DNA from: Hallella seregens ATCC 51272
GTDB lineage: Bacteria; Bacteroidota; Bacteroidia; Bacteroidales; Bacteroidaceae
DNA: 60,005 nucleotides
Assembly: GCF_000518545.1 (NCBI RefSeq)
Contig: NZ_JADU01000025.1
Coordinates: 1-60,005 of the forward strand
Direction of reading: 5' to 3'
Under the pieces are notes generated by a model. The model worked only from the letters and a program-made list of their open reading frames with translations, was not told the DNA's origin and made no database searches. Below are positions 25,142 to 36,614 of the stretch, piece after piece. The translations under genes were made by a program, and so were the position numbers. The first letter of the stretch is position 1, and each line of letters opens with the position of its first letter.

Positions 25142-26545
25142 ATGGAATCAAACAGCAATGACAACTATGTGCTGGTCTTGGAAGACCGCACGGAAGTGAA
25201 GAACGAGCAGGAAGCGGGCAAACTTTCTGTTGTATCGGGTATTGACGACAAGGGAAAACTCCAAACAACGGAAGCCACAGCTGCCAATCAAGCAGCGTTT
25301 TTGAAATTCAACAACAAAGACGGCTTGCTGAAGAACTTCATGACCAATTTCCTCAAGCAGTTTAATAACCCGACTCATTTCGGGTTGTACAAGGTCGTGG
25401 CAGACAACGTGGAACAGGGCGTGGGCAACCTGCGCACTATGCTACAAAACCGAGAGAAGCCAGAAAGCAAACAGCAACTGGCAGAGATAGGAGTGCCCTT
25501 TGAGGATTACCTGCCCCAGCAGAAGAATGCTACCGCCATCGATGAGTCGAAGATTGATTGGAAGCAACTCGATAATCTTGGACTTACCCGTGAGCGATTA
25601 GAACAGAGTGGAGAATTGGACAAAATGCTCAATTGGCAGAAGAGTAATCTCTTAACGATTGCCGTACCTATTGGAGACACTACTATCTATACCGAAGCCC
25701 GCCTTGCGTTCCGCACGGACGATAACGGCAATATCGGTTTGGCAATTCATCCTTTGAGAAAAGAACCACAGCTTGACTTTCCCTATATGGGCTACAAGTT
25801 CTCTCCCGAAGAAAAGGAGGCACTTCTCACTACGGGCAATCTCGGTAAAACCATCGAGGTAACACCCAAGAACGCCGAACCTTTCTCTGCATACGTTTCT
25901 ATTGACCCGCAGACGAATGAAATCATAACCCTGCGTGCCGACCGTGTGAACATCCCTAAGGAAATCAAGGGTGTAACCCTTTCTGACGCTCAGTATAAAG
26001 ACCTTGTGGAAGGCAAAGCCGTGAAAGTGGAAGGTATGACTGCCAAGAGCGGCAAGTCTTTTAATGCTACGCTTCAGGTCAATGCAGAGAAGAAAGGCAT
26101 TGAGTTCATCTTTGACAATAACCGTGGATTTAAGGAACGCCAGCAGCAGACACAGCAGCAAGGCGCACCCCGTAAGCTCTGCGGGCTGGAACTATCCGAC
26201 AAGCAGCGTGAAGCCTTGGATAGCGGTCGTACACTATATCTAAAGAATATGGTGGATAAACAAGGGCAACCTTTCAACGCATACGTTCGCATGGACAAGG
26301 AACAGAATAGACCACGTTTTTACAAGTGGAATCCTGACAAGAAGCAGGAAACCGGCAAAGAAAAGGTGGTTGCCGTAGCCGAAGAACACAAAACGCAGGT
26401 AGCCGTGAACAACCACGGCAAGACGAATGAAGCTACCAAGAACGTGAAAGAACCGCTGAAAACGGGACAGACACAGCCTACTGCTGCCCAAAAGCAGAAA
26501 CAAGACGAAAGTAAGCAGAAGAAGTCCCGTGGACGTAAGCTATAA
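25142..26545 (+). CDS. DUF3945-type conjugative-element protein
   Basis: A 467-residue polar protein with repeated related segments. KGVTLSDAQYKDLVEGKAV and LCGLELSDKQREALDSGRTL are each followed by a GK/GQ-(S/P)-F-N-A motif. A lysine/glutamine-rich tail (KQKKSRGRKL) ends the protein. These repeats are typical of DUF3945/DUF4099 proteins that precede topoisomerase III in Bacteroidales conjugative elements. Function is unknown; nucleic-acid binding is suggested by composition. It lies 20 bases before topB. Confidence 0.8.
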   Translation: MESNSNDNYVLVLEDRTEVKNEQEAGKLSVVSGIDDKGKLQTTEATAANQAAFLKFNNKDGLLKNFMTNFLKQFNNPTHFGLYKVVADNVEQGVGNLRTMLQNREKPESKQQLAEIGVPFEDYLPQQKNATAIDESKIDWKQLDNLGLTRERLEQSGELDKMLNWQKSNLLTIAVPIGDTTIYTEARLAFRTDDNGNIGLAIHPLRKEPQLDFPYMGYKFSPEEKEALLTTGNLGKTIEVTPKNAEPFSAYVSIDPQTNEIITLRADRVNIPKEIKGVTLSDAQYKDLVEGKAVKVEGMTAKSGKSFNATLQVNAEKKGIEFIFDNNRGFKERQQQTQQQGAPRKLCGLELSDKQREALDSGRTLYLKNMVDKQGQPFNAYVRMDKEQNRPRFYKWNPDKKQETGKEKVVAVAEEHKTQVAVNNHGKTNEATKNVKEPLKTGQTQPTAAQKQKQDESKQKKSRGRKL

Positions 26546-26565
26546 CCTTAAAACCATTCAACACT

Positions 26566-28692
26566 ATGACAACTTGTATTATCGCCGAGAAACCCTCGGT
26601 AGCCAGAGATATTGCCCGCATCGTAGGGGCAAATGGCAAGCAGGACGGATATTTGGCTTCCACTCCGTCCACCGATTTTCAATTGGAAGGCAGCGACTAT
26701 GTCGTTACTTGGGCAATGGGACACCTCATAGCCCTTGCCATGCCCGAAGCCTATGGTTTTTCTGCCTATAAAGCTGAAGACCTGCCCATTCGTCCCAATA
26801 CCTTTCAGTTAGTGGTACGACAAGTACGTAAGGACAAGGAGTATATATCAGACCCTGCAGCATTGAAGCAACTCAAGGTGATACGTTCCTGCTTTGACAA
26901 GGCGGACCGTATCATCGTCGCTACTGATGCAGGACGGGAGGGTGAACTCATCTTCCGCTATATCTATCAATATCTTGATTGCAAAAAGCCTTTCGAAAGA
27001 CTTTGGATAAGTTCACTCACCGATAAGGCTATCCGTGAAGGGCTTTCTAATCTCAAACCGGGAAGCCATTACGACAACCTCTATCATTCTGCCAAGGCAA
27101 GAAGCGAAGCCGACTGGCTGGTAGGTATCAATGCAAGCCGTGCCCTTTCCATTGCCCGCAGGGGAGGCTATTCGTTGGGACGGGTACAGACTCCAACCCT
27201 CGCTATGGTCTGCCGTCGGTACATAGAGAACCGTGATTTTTCTTCCGTACCCTATTGGAAACTCTCCGCCCTGATGGAGAAAGAGGGCGTGTCGCTGAAA
27301 GCCATTGGCATTACCGACTATGAGAGTGAAGCATCGGCACAGACTGCCCTCGCTACGCTTCGCAGTCAGAGCCGGCTTAAAGTTGAATCGGTCGCAAGAC
27401 GGGTTGATGAGCATGGGCGAATAAAGGTAACGCATACATCGCCACCACTCTTGTACGACCTTACTGCCTTGCAGAAGGAAGCCAACAGACGCCACGGCTT
27501 TTCTGCAGACAAGACCCTCTCAATTGCTCAGAGCCTCTATGAGAAAAAAATCACGACCTATCCCCGCACAGGCAGCCGATACATCAGCGAGGATGTCTTC
27601 GAGGAAGTACCCGTCCTGCTGCGCAAGATAGGCATGCCACTATCAAATCCACTTAACCGCCATTCTGTGGACAATACCAAGGTTACCGACCACCACGCCA
27701 TCATACCGACAGGTGAAACACCATCAGGATTGTCGACAGAGGAAACAACTGTCTATCAAATGGTAGTCAATCGCTTCATAGAAACCTTTTCCCCCGATTC
27801 AGAGGAAGAACGCATGCAGGTACGGTTCACGGATGGCACCAACACCTTTACTTGGAAGGCATACCGACAAATTTCCTTGGGTTGGAAAGCCGTACAGAAA
27901 GGTAAAGAAGCGGAAGCAGAAAAGAGAGAATATGATGACGAACAGGTTTTGTCTTCATTGCCTGGTCTAACGGAGGGAGAGGTTTTGCCACTTGTTTCTG
28001 CTGAAATAACCGAGCATAAGACTAAACCTAAACCGCTCTACACAGAAGCGACACTGCTTTCTGCGATGGAGAACGCCGGAAAAGAGGTCGAAAATGCAGA
28101 GAGTAAGAAAGCGATGGCAGAGTGTGGTATCGGAACACCTGCCACCCGTGCCAACATCATCGAGACGCTTATTCTCCGTGATTATATCCGAAGGGACAAG
28201 AAAGCCATCATACCGACAGAAAAAGGCCTAGCTGTCTATGAGATTGTCAAGGATAAGAAGATAGCCAATGCGGAGATGACAGGCAGTTGGGAACTTGCCC
28301 TTGCCGCTATTGAAGCAGGAAAGATGCCATCTGATAAGTTCTCACAAGGCATCAACTCTTATGTAAGTACCATCTGTGAGGAACTCCTTTCACTTACTCC
28401 CGAACAAAAGTCCTATCCTGTTTACCGCTGCCCAAAATGCGGACAGCAAAGTATCGGTATCTATGCCAAGGTAGCCAAGTGCAGGCATGAAACCTGTGGC
28501 TTCCATGTGTTTCGTGAAGTCTGCGGCATACTTCTCTCTGAAGATAATATCCGTGACTTGATAAGTTCCGGTCGTACGCCTATCCTTAAAGGGCTGACCG
28601 GCAAGGCAGGCAAGAAGTTCAACGCCCGACTGGTCTTGAAGGACGATTATACCACCACCTTTGAGTTTGAACAAAACAAAAAACGGAAATAG
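26566..28692 (+). CDS. topB: DNA topoisomerase III (type IA)
   Basis: A 708-residue type IA topoisomerase. The N-terminal Toprim starts CIIAEKPSVARDIARI, with acidic residues in VATDAGREGELIFRYIY near residue 125. The active-site tyrosine is in TTYPRTGSRYIS (about residue 332). A C-terminal zinc-ribbon-like stretch, YRCPKCGQQ ... CRHETCGF, sits near 620-645. The carboxyl end carries a short GKAGKKFNARL repeat like that of the DUF3945 neighbour. Mobile-element TopB probably helps resolve transfer or excision intermediates. Confidence 0.95.
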   Translation: MTTCIIAEKPSVARDIARIVGANGKQDGYLASTPSTDFQLEGSDYVVTWAMGHLIALAMPEAYGFSAYKAEDLPIRPNTFQLVVRQVRKDKEYISDPAALKQLKVIRSCFDKADRIIVATDAGREGELIFRYIYQYLDCKKPFERLWISSLTDKAIREGLSNLKPGSHYDNLYHSAKARSEADWLVGINASRALSIARRGGYSLGRVQTPTLAMVCRRYIENRDFSSVPYWKLSALMEKEGVSLKAIGITDYESEASAQTALATLRSQSRLKVESVARRVDEHGRIKVTHTSPPLLYDLTALQKEANRRHGFSADKTLSIAQSLYEKKITTYPRTGSRYISEDVFEEVPVLLRKIGMPLSNPLNRHSVDNTKVTDHHAIIPTGETPSGLSTEETTVYQMVVNRFIETFSPDSEEERMQVRFTDGTNTFTWKAYRQISLGWKAVQKGKEAEAEKREYDDEQVLSSLPGLTEGEVLPLVSAEITEHKTKPKPLYTEATLLSAMENAGKEVENAESKKAMAECGIGTPATRANIIETLILRDYIRRDKKAIIPTEKGLAVYEIVKDKKIANAEMTGSWELALAAIEAGKMPSDKFSQGINSYVSTICEELLSLTPEQKSYPVYRCPKCGQQSIGIYAKVAKCRHETCGFHVFREVCGILLSEDNIRDLISSGRTPILKGLTGKAGKKFNARLVLKDDYTTTFEFEQNKKRK

Positions 28693-28707
28693 CATACTAC
28701 TTCATTT

Positions 28708-28749
28708 CTGATACTAAAGTCTGACATTACGGTCAAGCTTTGGTATCAG
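28708..28749. other. Stem-loop between topB and the methylase-helicase gene
   Basis: CTGATACTAAAG (28708-28719) pairs with CTTTGGTATCAG (28738-28749) through 11 Watson-Crick pairs and one G-U. No T-run follows, so it looks like an mRNA-processing or regulatory hairpin rather than a terminator. Confidence 0.5.
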
Positions 28750-28784
28750 AGTAGTTATTCCCATAATAGAAAAAGTTATACCTT

Positions 28785-31700
28785 ATGGCATACAATAAGA
28801 AAGAAGTCCTGCAAGCCAACACGGAAGCCATCCGTGTGGTCTTGCGCCTGGAGAAAGAACGCCGTGAAGCCACCGAAGCTGAGAAAAGTATCTTGCGGAA
28901 CTATCAGGGCTTCGGTGGCTTGAAATGCGTACTGAATCGATGCGACAGTCCCGATGACATTCGCTATTGGAGCAAGTCGGAGCAACACCTCTTCGAGCCT
29001 ACCCAAAGGCTCAAGCAGATGATTTATCGTGAAGCCTTAGATGCCAACACTGCCAAGCGGTATTGGGAGAGCATCAAGGCAAGCGTGCTCACGTCCTTTT
29101 ATACTGACACCCGTATCGTCAATGCCATTGCAGACGCACTCTCTTCAGTAGATGTTCCCATACGTCGATGCTTGGATCCGTCGGCAGGCATGGGAGCTTT
29201 TACTGAGACCTTTGCGAAAAAGGCCGGTATGGTCGATGCAATGGAGAAAGACCTGCTCACAGCCCGTATCTCACAAGCCATTTATCCTTATGGGCAAGGC
29301 AATATCATTGTCCGCCAAGTCCCTTTTGAAGCCATCGGGGAATTTGAGGATAAGGATAAGTACGACCTAATAACGAGTAACATTCCCTTTGGTGATTTCA
29401 TGGTCTATGACCGTGAGTACAGCAAGGGCAAGGACATTCTCAAACGCGAATCCACACGAGCCATCCACAATTACTTCTTTGTAAAGGGGCTGGACTGCAT
29501 TAAAGAAGGTGGGCTGATGGCATTCATCACCTCGCAGGGTGTGCTGGACAGCCCGAAGAACGAAGCCATCCGCCGTTATCTGATGCAGAACAGCCGGCTT
29601 ATCTCCGCTCTCCGCCTGCCGTCGGGTATGTTCTCTGAGAATGCAGGAACGGAAGTCGGCAGCGACCTCATCGTCCTGCAAAAGCAGTCGGGCAAGACCA
29701 TCGGCGAGGGCATCGAACAGCAGTTCGTAGCTTCTGTGTCTGTTCCCATAGCCGAAGGTTCCTCTGTCGTATTCAAGCACAACTCGCTCTTTGATGGTGA
29801 ATGGAAGGACATAGCCCACCGCACCATTGCCACGGAACGCACGATGGGCAGGGACCCATACGGCAAACCTGCATGGGAGTATCGCTTCGATGGCAGCATT
29901 GATGATATGGCGGAGAGTATCAGAACACAACTCTCCTTGGAATTTGAGCAACGCTTTGACCGAAAGCTCTATGAAACTGGCATACCGATGACGGAAGAGG
30001 AACGACAGAAAGAAGTGGAGAAACAACTGCAGAAGTTGGGTATAACGGTTGATTTGCCCAACGAGGAGCCAAAAACGGACAAGGAGGCGGATAACGCCTA
30101 TAATCTCATGCCCGACAGCATCAGGAAACAATTGCCCAAACTATACAGCACGGAGAAGGAACTCATTGGCGATAAAATAGCCTACGCACGCTATTTCTTC
30201 CCGATGGGGGCATATACGGCCTACCTCTTGGAGTACGACCCGAAGACCCGCATCGGTTTCGGTGCTGTCACGATGGGCTATGGTTGGGAACTGGGCAATA
30301 TGTCGCTTGACGAAATGGAGGAAGTCAAGATACATGGGTTAGGCATTGAGCGAGACTTATATTTTAGCCCCAAGAAACTGCACGAGATTGCAGAACTGGA
30401 GGAGATTGTCCAAGGACAATACACCAAGGAGCCGATTATTGAGGAAATCAAGAAAAAAGCCGAGCCGACAGTTCTGGCTCAGCCAATGGAGGAGAAGCTC
30501 TCCACGGAAGAGGACAAGGAGGAAGTTCAAGTAGAAAAGGCTGGGGAGCAAGTCAGGGAAAAGGCTAATAGGCAAATCGTGCAGGCTATCGACCACATTT
30601 CCTATGAGCCTGCTCCTGAAGGCGTGCCTACATTGACTCTTCACCGTCAGTATGAGCAGGATGTGAAGGAAATCCGTACCGATGTGGAGTCTCCACGGGA
30701 GATGAACGGCCAGATGGTCTATTTCGACGATGACCATCATCCGGTGATGAACGGCATGGACGAGCGACAGGAAACGGAGCAGCCTTCACTGTTCGCTCCG
30801 GAGGAATACAATCTCTGGACGCAGGAAGTAACGCGCGTGAACAGCGAGATTAAAGAAGCTCCAAAATCGCAGGTGCAGACAGCTCAAAAGCAACCGGAAA
30901 ACAAAGCAGGAAAGGAGAGCGAAAAACAACCTACAGTCACTCCAGGGCGTAAAACCAGAGGAAAGGGCAATAAGAAGATCATCTCCCCCTCATATCGTGA
31001 GCCATCTCTCTTTGACTTCATGAATGAAGCCGAAGAGCGAAAACCACAACCGATAGCGGAGGTGAAAAAGGAGTTTGATTCCTCACCCCGTCCCTTTCTC
31101 TCATCGCCCGATTCGCATTTGAGGGACGGCTCCATTGTCGTGCAGAAGGGGCAGGTCGGTTTTCTTTCTGATTTGAAGCGGCATCCCACCTTCAATCCGA
31201 TGGACTTGCCTTATTCACAACTCTCACGGCTCAAGGCATATATCGACATCAGGGATAGTTATCACAGACTGTATGACTATGAAGCGAACAATCAAGCAGA
31301 GGACAAGGAAGAACGCGAGAAACTCAACCGACTTTATGACGGCTATGTCCTACGCTGGGGCTATTTTAACCAGAAGACGAATACCGACATCATCAAGATG
31401 GACGCCACGGGCATGGAGATACTGTTCTTGGAACGTTCCGAGAACGGTAAATATATCAAGGCGGACATCTTTGACCATCCCACGGCATTCACCACCACCG
31501 AACTGACCGTCGCAGCTGACCCGATGGAAGCACTCGGTGCATCGCTCAACAAGTATGGCTCGGTGGAACTCGACTATATGAGTTCCCTGCTACCCGATAT
31601 GGAAGAGAGCGACATCATTTCAGCTCTGGAGGGACGCATCTTCTACAATCCCGAAGAGGGCGGTTATGAGGTGGCGGACAAGTTCATTTCGGGTAACGTG

Positions 31701-34700
31701 ATTGAAAAGGCGGAACGTATCGAGTCGTGGCTCTTGGACCACCCCGGACACGAGGAAGCCAAGCTAAGCCTTGCCGCCCTACGTGCAGCCACACCTACGC
31801 CCATTCCCTTTGCCGATTTGGACTTCAACCTTGGTGAACGCTGGATACCTGCCAAAGTCTATGGTAGGTTCGCTTCGGAGTTTTTCGGGACGGAAATTAG
31901 CGTGTCCTATCATTCCAATATGGACGAATACAGCATTGTCTGCGACCGAAAGAATGCCAATATCTGGCACAAGTATGCCGTACAAGGAGAGTTCCGCCGC
32001 TATGACGGTATCAATCTCCTGAAGTATGCCCTACACAATACCATTCCCGACATCAACAAGAGCAAGGAGGTGACGGACAAGGTTACGGGAGAGACCAAGA
32101 CCATCAAAGTAAGGGACGGACATGCCATACAGATGGCAAATGCCAAGATTGAGGAAATCAGACAGGGCTTTGTCGATTGGCTCGGACACACACCTGATAC
32201 CTTCAAACAGCAACTCTCCGACAGGTACAACCGCCTTTTCAACTGTTTTGTGCGACCCAACTTTGACGGTACGCACCAGATGTTTCCCGATCTTGACCTC
32301 AAACGATTGGGTATTGCCGACCTTTACAAGAGCCAGAAGGATGCCGTGTGGATGCTCAAAACCAACGGTGGCGGCATCTGTGATCACGAGGTGGGAGCGG
32401 GTAAGACACTCATCATGTGTACGGCTGCCTACGAGATGAAGCGATTGGGACTGGCAAACAAGCCGATGATTATCGGTCTGAAGGCAAACGTATTCGACAT
32501 TGCTGATACCTTTAGGAAAGCTTATCCCAATGCTAAGGTACTCTATCCAGGCAAGAATGATTTTAATAAGCAGAACCGCCAGCGTATTTTCAACGACATC
32601 AAGAACAACGATTGGGACTGTATTATACTTACACATGAACAGTTCGGTATGATACCGCAGGCCTTGGAGATACAGGAAGCGATTATGCAAAAGGAACTGG
32701 ACTCCGTGGAAGAGAATCTCGAAGTGTTGCGACAACAAGGAAGAGACATCTCCCGTGGGATGCTCAAAGGATTGGAGAAGCGCAAGCAGACGCTTGAAGC
32801 CAAGTTGCAGAACATACAGGATAGCATCGCTGAGCGTAAGGACGATGCTGTGGATTTCAAGATGATGGGTATCGACCACCTCTTTGTCGATGAAAGCCAT
32901 CAATTCAAGAACCTGATGTTCAACACCCGTCACGACCGTGTGTCGGGCTTGGGCAATCCCGACGGCTCACAGAGAGCCCTCAATATGCTCTTTGCCATAC
33001 GCACCATACAGGAGCGGTCGGGCAAGGACTTAGGAGCGACTTTCCTTTCGGGAACGACCATTTCCAATAGCCTGACGGAGTTGTATCTTCTGTTCAAGTA
33101 TCTCCGTCCGCAGGCATTAGAAAAACAGGGTATCAACAGTTTTGATGCTTGGGCAGCAGTCTTTGCCAAGAAATCAACTGACTATGAGTTCTCCATCACA
33201 AACGACATCATTCAGAAAGAGCGGTTCCGCACCTTTATCAAGGTACCGGAGCTTGCCTCGTTCTATGCGGAGATTTGCGACTTCCGTACGGCAAAGGACA
33301 TCGGCATCGACCGCCCGGAGAAGAATGAGATACTGCACAACATACCGCCCACGCCCGAGCAGGAGGTTTTTATCGGCAAACTGATGGAGTTTGCCAAGAG
33401 TGGCGATGCCACAATCTTGGGACGAGCACCACTGAGTGAGAGCGAGGAAAGGGCAAAAATGCTCATCGCAACAGACTACGCCCGCAAGATGAGCCTTGAT
33501 TTACGCATGATTGATGAAAATGCGTACTCAGATCATATTGACAACAAGGCAAGCCACTGCGCCAAGCTGCTCAATGACTATTACCAAAAGTACGATGCAC
33601 AGAAAGGTACGCAGTTCGTTTTCTCTGATTTAGGTACTTACAAGCCTGGCGAATGGAACGTCTATTCGGAAATCAAGAGAAAGCTGGTGGAGGACTACCA
33701 TATCCCGGCATACGAGATACGTTTTATTCAGGAGTGCAAGAACGAGAAAGCAAAGAAAGCAATGGTCGATGCCATGAACCGAGGCGACATCCGTATCATC
33801 TTCGGTTCTACATCCATGTTGGGCACGGGTGTGAACGCACAGCAGCGGGCAGTAGCGGTCCATCAACTTGACACGCCGTGGCGACCATCGGACTTAGAGC
33901 AGCGTAACGGGCGTGCCATCCGTAAAGGTAATCTTGTTGCCAAGGAGTTTGCCGACAACAAGGTCGATGTGATTATTTATGCCGTGGAACGCTCGTTGGA
34001 CAGTTACAAGTTCAACCTGCTGCACAACAAGCAGCTTTTCATCAACCAGTTAAAGACGAACACTTTAGGGAGCCGTACCATTGACGAGGGATCGATGGAC
34101 GAGGACAGCGGTATGAACTTTTCAGAATATGTAGCAGTACTTTCAGGCAATACCGACCTTTTGGAAAAAGCAAGATTGGATAAGAAGATTACCACCTTGG
34201 AATCAGAGCGCAAGAACTTTCTCCGTGAGCGTGATGCCGCAACGGGCAAGCTGGCAGAGATTGAGAGTTCCGTGTCTTTCCATACAGACAAAGTCAAGGA
34301 GGCACAGTCTGACTTGGCTCTCTTTGAGAAGCGTGTGGAGCGTGATGAGGAAGGTGTGCCTATCAATAAGCTGACTATCAAAGGTGTGGAAGACAGCACC
34401 GATATCAAGGCCATTGCTGCACGTCTGCAGGAAATAGACGAGAAAGCACGCACCAAGGGGGAATACAACAAAATCGGTGAGATTTATGGCTTTTCTATTA
34501 TGGTTAAGACGGAGAGCACTTCCAAGGACTTGTTTGATTGCTCTGTAAATCGTTTCTTTGTGAAGGGGCAGGAGAGTATCTACTATACCTATAATAACGG
34601 TAAGCTGGCATCCGATCCGAAACTTGCTTGCCAGAACTTTATCAATGCCTTGGAGCGTATCCCGAAGGTAATAGAGTCGCACGAAAAGGAGATGGAAAAG

Positions 34701-35057
34701 GTCGCAGCCAATAAAGACGTTTACACCAACATTGCGGGCAGCTCTTGGAAAAAGGAAGAAGAGCTTCGCACGCTCAAAGGCGAGGCAGCCGAACTGGATA
34801 GGCGAATTGCACTTACCCTTGCTCCACCGGAGGAGGAAAAAGAGGATATAGGGCAAGAGGCACAGCATGGTGCCATACAGCAAAGTAAATCAGTAGATGA
34901 TATATCAGAACCCCGTTCTTATAAGAATTCATTCTCAAAAAACACAGACAACATACCTTTGCCCACATCTCCCAAGAACAATAGTCAGCAGAATGTATCC
35001 GACAACAATGACATTACGAGCAAAGTTATTATCTCAAAACCAAAGTGGAAGATGTAG
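28785..35057 (+). CDS. N6-adenine methylase / SNF2-type helicase fusion of the conjugative element
   Basis: A 2090-residue protein with two enzymatic halves. The N-terminal methylase has SAM motif I (DPSAGMGAF, about residue 130) and the catalytic-type motif NIPF (about 200). The C-terminal helicase has Walker A ([11 protein letters not shown], about 1200), DESHQFKN (about 1370) and motif VI ([18 protein letters not shown], about 1700). A long coiled-coil end follows. Such giant proteins are a fixture of CTnDOT-type elements. Likely roles are protecting or remodelling element DNA on entry; not proven. NIPF deviates from NPPY/NPPF, so methylation activity should not be assumed. Confidence 0.88.
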   Translation: MAYNKKEVLQANTEAIRVVLRLEKERREATEAEKSILRNYQGFGGLKCVLNRCDSPDDIRYWSKSEQHLFEPTQRLKQMIYREALDANTAKRYWESIKASVLTSFYTDTRIVNAIADALSSVDVPIRRCLDPSAGMGAFTETFAKKAGMVDAMEKDLLTARISQAIYPYGQGNIIVRQVPFEAIGEFEDKDKYDLITSNIPFGDFMVYDREYSKGKDILKRESTRAIHNYFFVKGLDCIKEGGLMAFITSQGVLDSPKNEAIRRYLMQNSRLISALRLPSGMFSENAGTEVGSDLIVLQKQSGKTIGEGIEQQFVASVSVPIAEGSSVVFKHNSLFDGEWKDIAHRTIATERTMGRDPYGKPAWEYRFDGSIDDMAESIRTQLSLEFEQRFDRKLYETGIPMTEEERQKEVEKQLQKLGITVDLPNEEPKTDKEADNAYNLMPDSIRKQLPKLYSTEKELIGDKIAYARYFFPMGAYTAYLLEYDPKTRIGFGAVTMGYGWELGNMSLDEMEEVKIHGLGIERDLYFSPKKLHEIAELEEIVQGQYTKEPIIEEIKKKAEPTVLAQPMEEKLSTEEDKEEVQVEKAGEQVREKANRQIVQAIDHISYEPAPEGVPTLTLHRQYEQDVKEIRTDVESPREMNGQMVYFDDDHHPVMNGMDERQETEQPSLFAPEEYNLWTQEVTRVNSEIKEAPKSQVQTAQKQPENKAGKESEKQPTVTPGRKTRGKGNKKIISPSYREPSLFDFMNEAEERKPQPIAEVKKEFDSSPRPFLSSPDSHLRDGSIVVQKGQVGFLSDLKRHPTFNPMDLPYSQLSRLKAYIDIRDSYHRLYDYEANNQAEDKEEREKLNRLYDGYVLRWGYFNQKTNTDIIKMDATGMEILFLERSENGKYIKADIFDHPTAFTTTELTVAADPMEALGASLNKYGSVELDYMSSLLPDMEESDIISALEGRIFYNPEEGGYEVADKFISGNVIEKAERIESWLLDHPGHEEAKLSLAALRAATPTPIPFADLDFNLGERWIPAKVYGRFASEFFGTEISVSYHSNMDEYSIVCDRKNANIWHKYAVQGEFRRYDGINLLKYALHNTIPDINKSKEVTDKVTGETKTIKVRDGHAIQMANAKIEEIRQGFVDWLGHTPDTFKQQLSDRYNRLFNCFVRPNFDGTHQMFPDLDLKRLGIADLYKSQKDAVWMLKTNGGGICDHEVGAGKTLIMCTAAYEMKRLGLANKPMIIGLKANVFDIADTFRKAYPNAKVLYPGKNDFNKQNRQRIFNDIKNNDWDCIILTHEQFGMIPQALEIQEAIMQKELDSVEENLEVLRQQGRDISRGMLKGLEKRKQTLEAKLQNIQDSIAERKDDAVDFKMMGIDHLFVDESHQFKNLMFNTRHDRVSGLGNPDGSQRALNMLFAIRTIQERSGKDLGATFLSGTTISNSLTELYLLFKYLRPQALEKQGINSFDAWAAVFAKKSTDYEFSITNDIIQKERFRTFIKVPELASFYAEICDFRTAKDIGIDRPEKNEILHNIPPTPEQEVFIGKLMEFAKSGDATILGRAPLSESEERAKMLIATDYARKMSLDLRMIDENAYSDHIDNKASHCAKLLNDYYQKYDAQKGTQFVFSDLGTYKPGEWNVYSEIKRKLVEDYHIPAYEIRFIQECKNEKAKKAMVDAMNRGDIRIIFGSTSMLGTGVNAQQRAVAVHQLDTPWRPSDLEQRNGRAIRKGNLVAKEFADNKVDVIIYAVERSLDSYKFNLLHNKQLFINQLKTNTLGSRTIDEGSMDEDSGMNFSEYVAVLSGNTDLLEKARLDKKITTLESERKNFLRERDAATGKLAEIESSVSFHTDKVKEAQSDLALFEKRVERDEEGVPINKLTIKGVEDSTDIKAIAARLQEIDEKARTKGEYNKIGEIYGFSIMVKTESTSKDLFDCSVNRFFVKGQESIYYTYNNGKLASDPKLACQNFINALERIPKVIESHEKEMEKVAANKDVYTNIAGSSWKKEEELRTLKGEAAELDRRIALTLAPPEEEKEDIGQEAQHGAIQQSKSVDDISEPRSYKNSFSKNTDNIPLPTSPKNNSQQNVSDNNDITSKVIISKPKWKM

Positions 35058-35074
35058 AATGTCTTATTGTATCG

Positions 35075-35114
35075 AAAAGCGCCAAGTACTTGAAATAAAG
35101 TGTTTGACGCTTTT
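35075..35114. terminator. Bidirectional terminator between convergent genes
   Basis: AAAAGCG (35075-35081) pairs with CGCTTTT (35108-35114), with a second inner pairing around AGTACTT/AAGTGTTT. It lies 18 bases after the methylase-helicase stop and 30 bases beyond the stop of the PP2C gene, with A/T-flanked arms on both strands. Confidence 0.6.
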
Positions 35115-35143
35115 GAGAAACCGTATCAGAGAATTTGACAGAT

Positions 35144-35779
35144 TCATTGTATAATTTCTATTCTGACAACAGAGCTGTCGTCATCTACCAATGTTGGAGG
35201 TGTCTGCTCTTTATGGTGAAAACAATGGGGAATATCATGAACTTTGTAATAGCCATCACTACAAAGCAGCAGAGAATCACCCATGTTCAATGGCAAACGT
35301 TGAACCTGAATGGGGTTTCTAAAACCTCTTCCCGCAATGCAAGTTGTCAGATAAGTGTCTGCTCCTTGCATAATGGTATCATCGTTTGTTAGTTGAGTTA
35401 CTTCTCCTTGTTTGTCTCGATAGTATAGGCGCACATCTCCCAAAGATGTGTAGAAGAGCATAGCATCACTGATATATACAAGAAGTAAAGCCGAACCCAT
35501 CTTGGATTTCTTCTCCTTGCAAAAAGCAGCCAAACGCTCATCAGCATATTTGATGCTCCTGAGGATATGTTCCGTACAATCAATTATATCGGTTTTTACA
35601 AAATATTCTGAGATAGCTTCGCAAACAATTTTTGAAGCACTTTCCGGCAACGACAAACCACTCATCCCATCTGCAAGTAGAATGAGTGTTGCTCCATTAG
35701 GAAATTCTCGTTGGAGAATGTAATCTCCATTTTCTTTACCAGCCGGAATACTTAAGCTTTCAATCTGAATCTTCACCAT
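35144..35779 (-). CDS. Small PP2C-like serine/threonine phosphatase
   Basis: A 211-residue protein if started at the ATG at 35779 (MVKIQIESLSIPAGKENGDY); an upstream ATG at 35803 adds eight residues. PP2C (PPM) motifs are in order: LILLADGMSG (metal Asp), GSALLLVYI, GDVRLYYRD, LLLCSDGYYKV (metal Asp) and DDSSVVRIEI (final Asp). It is a catalytic-looking minimal phosphatase without membrane or sensor domains. The start lies inside the end of the nucleotidyltransferase gene, so it belongs to the AbiE-like operon. A role in reversing or gating the toxin is inference. Confidence 0.85.
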   Translation of the reverse strand: MVKIQIESLSIPAGKENGDYILQREFPNGATLILLADGMSGLSLPESASKIVCEAISEYFVKTDIIDCTEHILRSIKYADERLAAFCKEKKSKMGSALLLVYISDAMLFYTSLGDVRLYYRDKQGEVTQLTNDDTIMQGADTYLTTCIAGRGFRNPIQVQRLPLNMGDSLLLCSDGYYKVHDIPHCFHHKEQTPPTLVDDDSSVVRIEIIQ

Positions 35780-36614
35780 GCAAAACTTTATCAAATACGG
35801 CAATCATTTTTTGAAATGCGAGGAGCAGTTTCTCATAAGAAAAAACACTGCTACTATCTATAACCTGTTGTATCAGCCTGCTATTTTCTCTTTTCTCTAT
35901 CTCATTCCGCAGACATTGCTCATAGTGGAAAAGATGCTCTTTTGATAGAAATCCGACAATGTCATAAGCAAGCCAATAAGCTCCGACAACAATCTCATCA
36001 AAGTCTTCCCAATCATACACTTCTGCATGCAAGTTCCTATTCAAGTTAGCAATGAAATAGTTTTCCAGAATGAATGCCATATCTACGGCATCTTTATTCG
36101 TTTGGATATTCCTGTCTAACCAAGCATTGAACTTCAATACAAATAATCCATGCAACGATGCTATCTTGATGTCGAATTCATTGTCAATCGTTACGGTAAT
36201 AGCACCACTCAGCACATCAGCAAACCCCTTAACGGACATAGCTATATCCTCCTCAGGAGGCCAGTATATGTATCCATCTTCTCTTTCTATATCTCCGTAT
36301 GGTACTATGTCCATTTCGTAGTCGCCATCATAGAACCGTTGATACATCTGTCCGTCTTTTTGAAACCCTTGTGCTAATAATGCCCGCTTAATCTCTTCGA
36401 ATGCATCCCAATCGGGAATGGCTATGGCGAGGTCTAAATCCCTCGTCTTTCTCCCTGAACTTATACCTACTAACTGCCGAATTAAAATATCTCGCGCAGT
36501 AGCCCCGATAACAAAGAAATCCTGCCCAATCTCAGCAAAACAATGACTGACTTTTCTTAGCAGTTCAACCAACAGGGGGTTGCCAATCTTCTTACTCGAA
36601 ATCTGAAAGTTCAT
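35760..36614 (-). CDS. AbiEii-like nucleotidyltransferase (putative toxin)
   Basis: A 284-residue protein with a nucleotidyltransferase core: GATARD (residues 37-42), TRDLDLAI (catalytic DxD at 59 and 61) and MDIVPYGD (third Asp at 102). A helical C-terminal half follows. This fits the AbiEii/AbiGii nucleotidyltransferase family, toxins that can modify RNA acceptor ends in type IV toxin-antitoxin systems. The substrate cannot be read from sequence. It overlaps the AbiEi-like gene by 23 bases and the phosphatase by 20-44 bases. Confidence 0.82.
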   Translation of the reverse strand: MNFQISSKKIGNPLLVELLRKVSHCFAEIGQDFFVIGATARDILIRQLVGISSGRKTRDLDLAIAIPDWDAFEEIKRALLAQGFQKDGQMYQRFYDGDYEMDIVPYGDIEREDGYIYWPPEEDIAMSVKGFADVLSGAITVTIDNEFDIKIASLHGLFVLKFNAWLDRNIQTNKDAVDMAFILENYFIANLNRNLHAEVYDWEDFDEIVVGAYWLAYDIVGFLSKEHLFHYEQCLRNEIEKRENSRLIQQVIDSSSVFSYEKLLLAFQKMIAVFDKVLHGEDSD

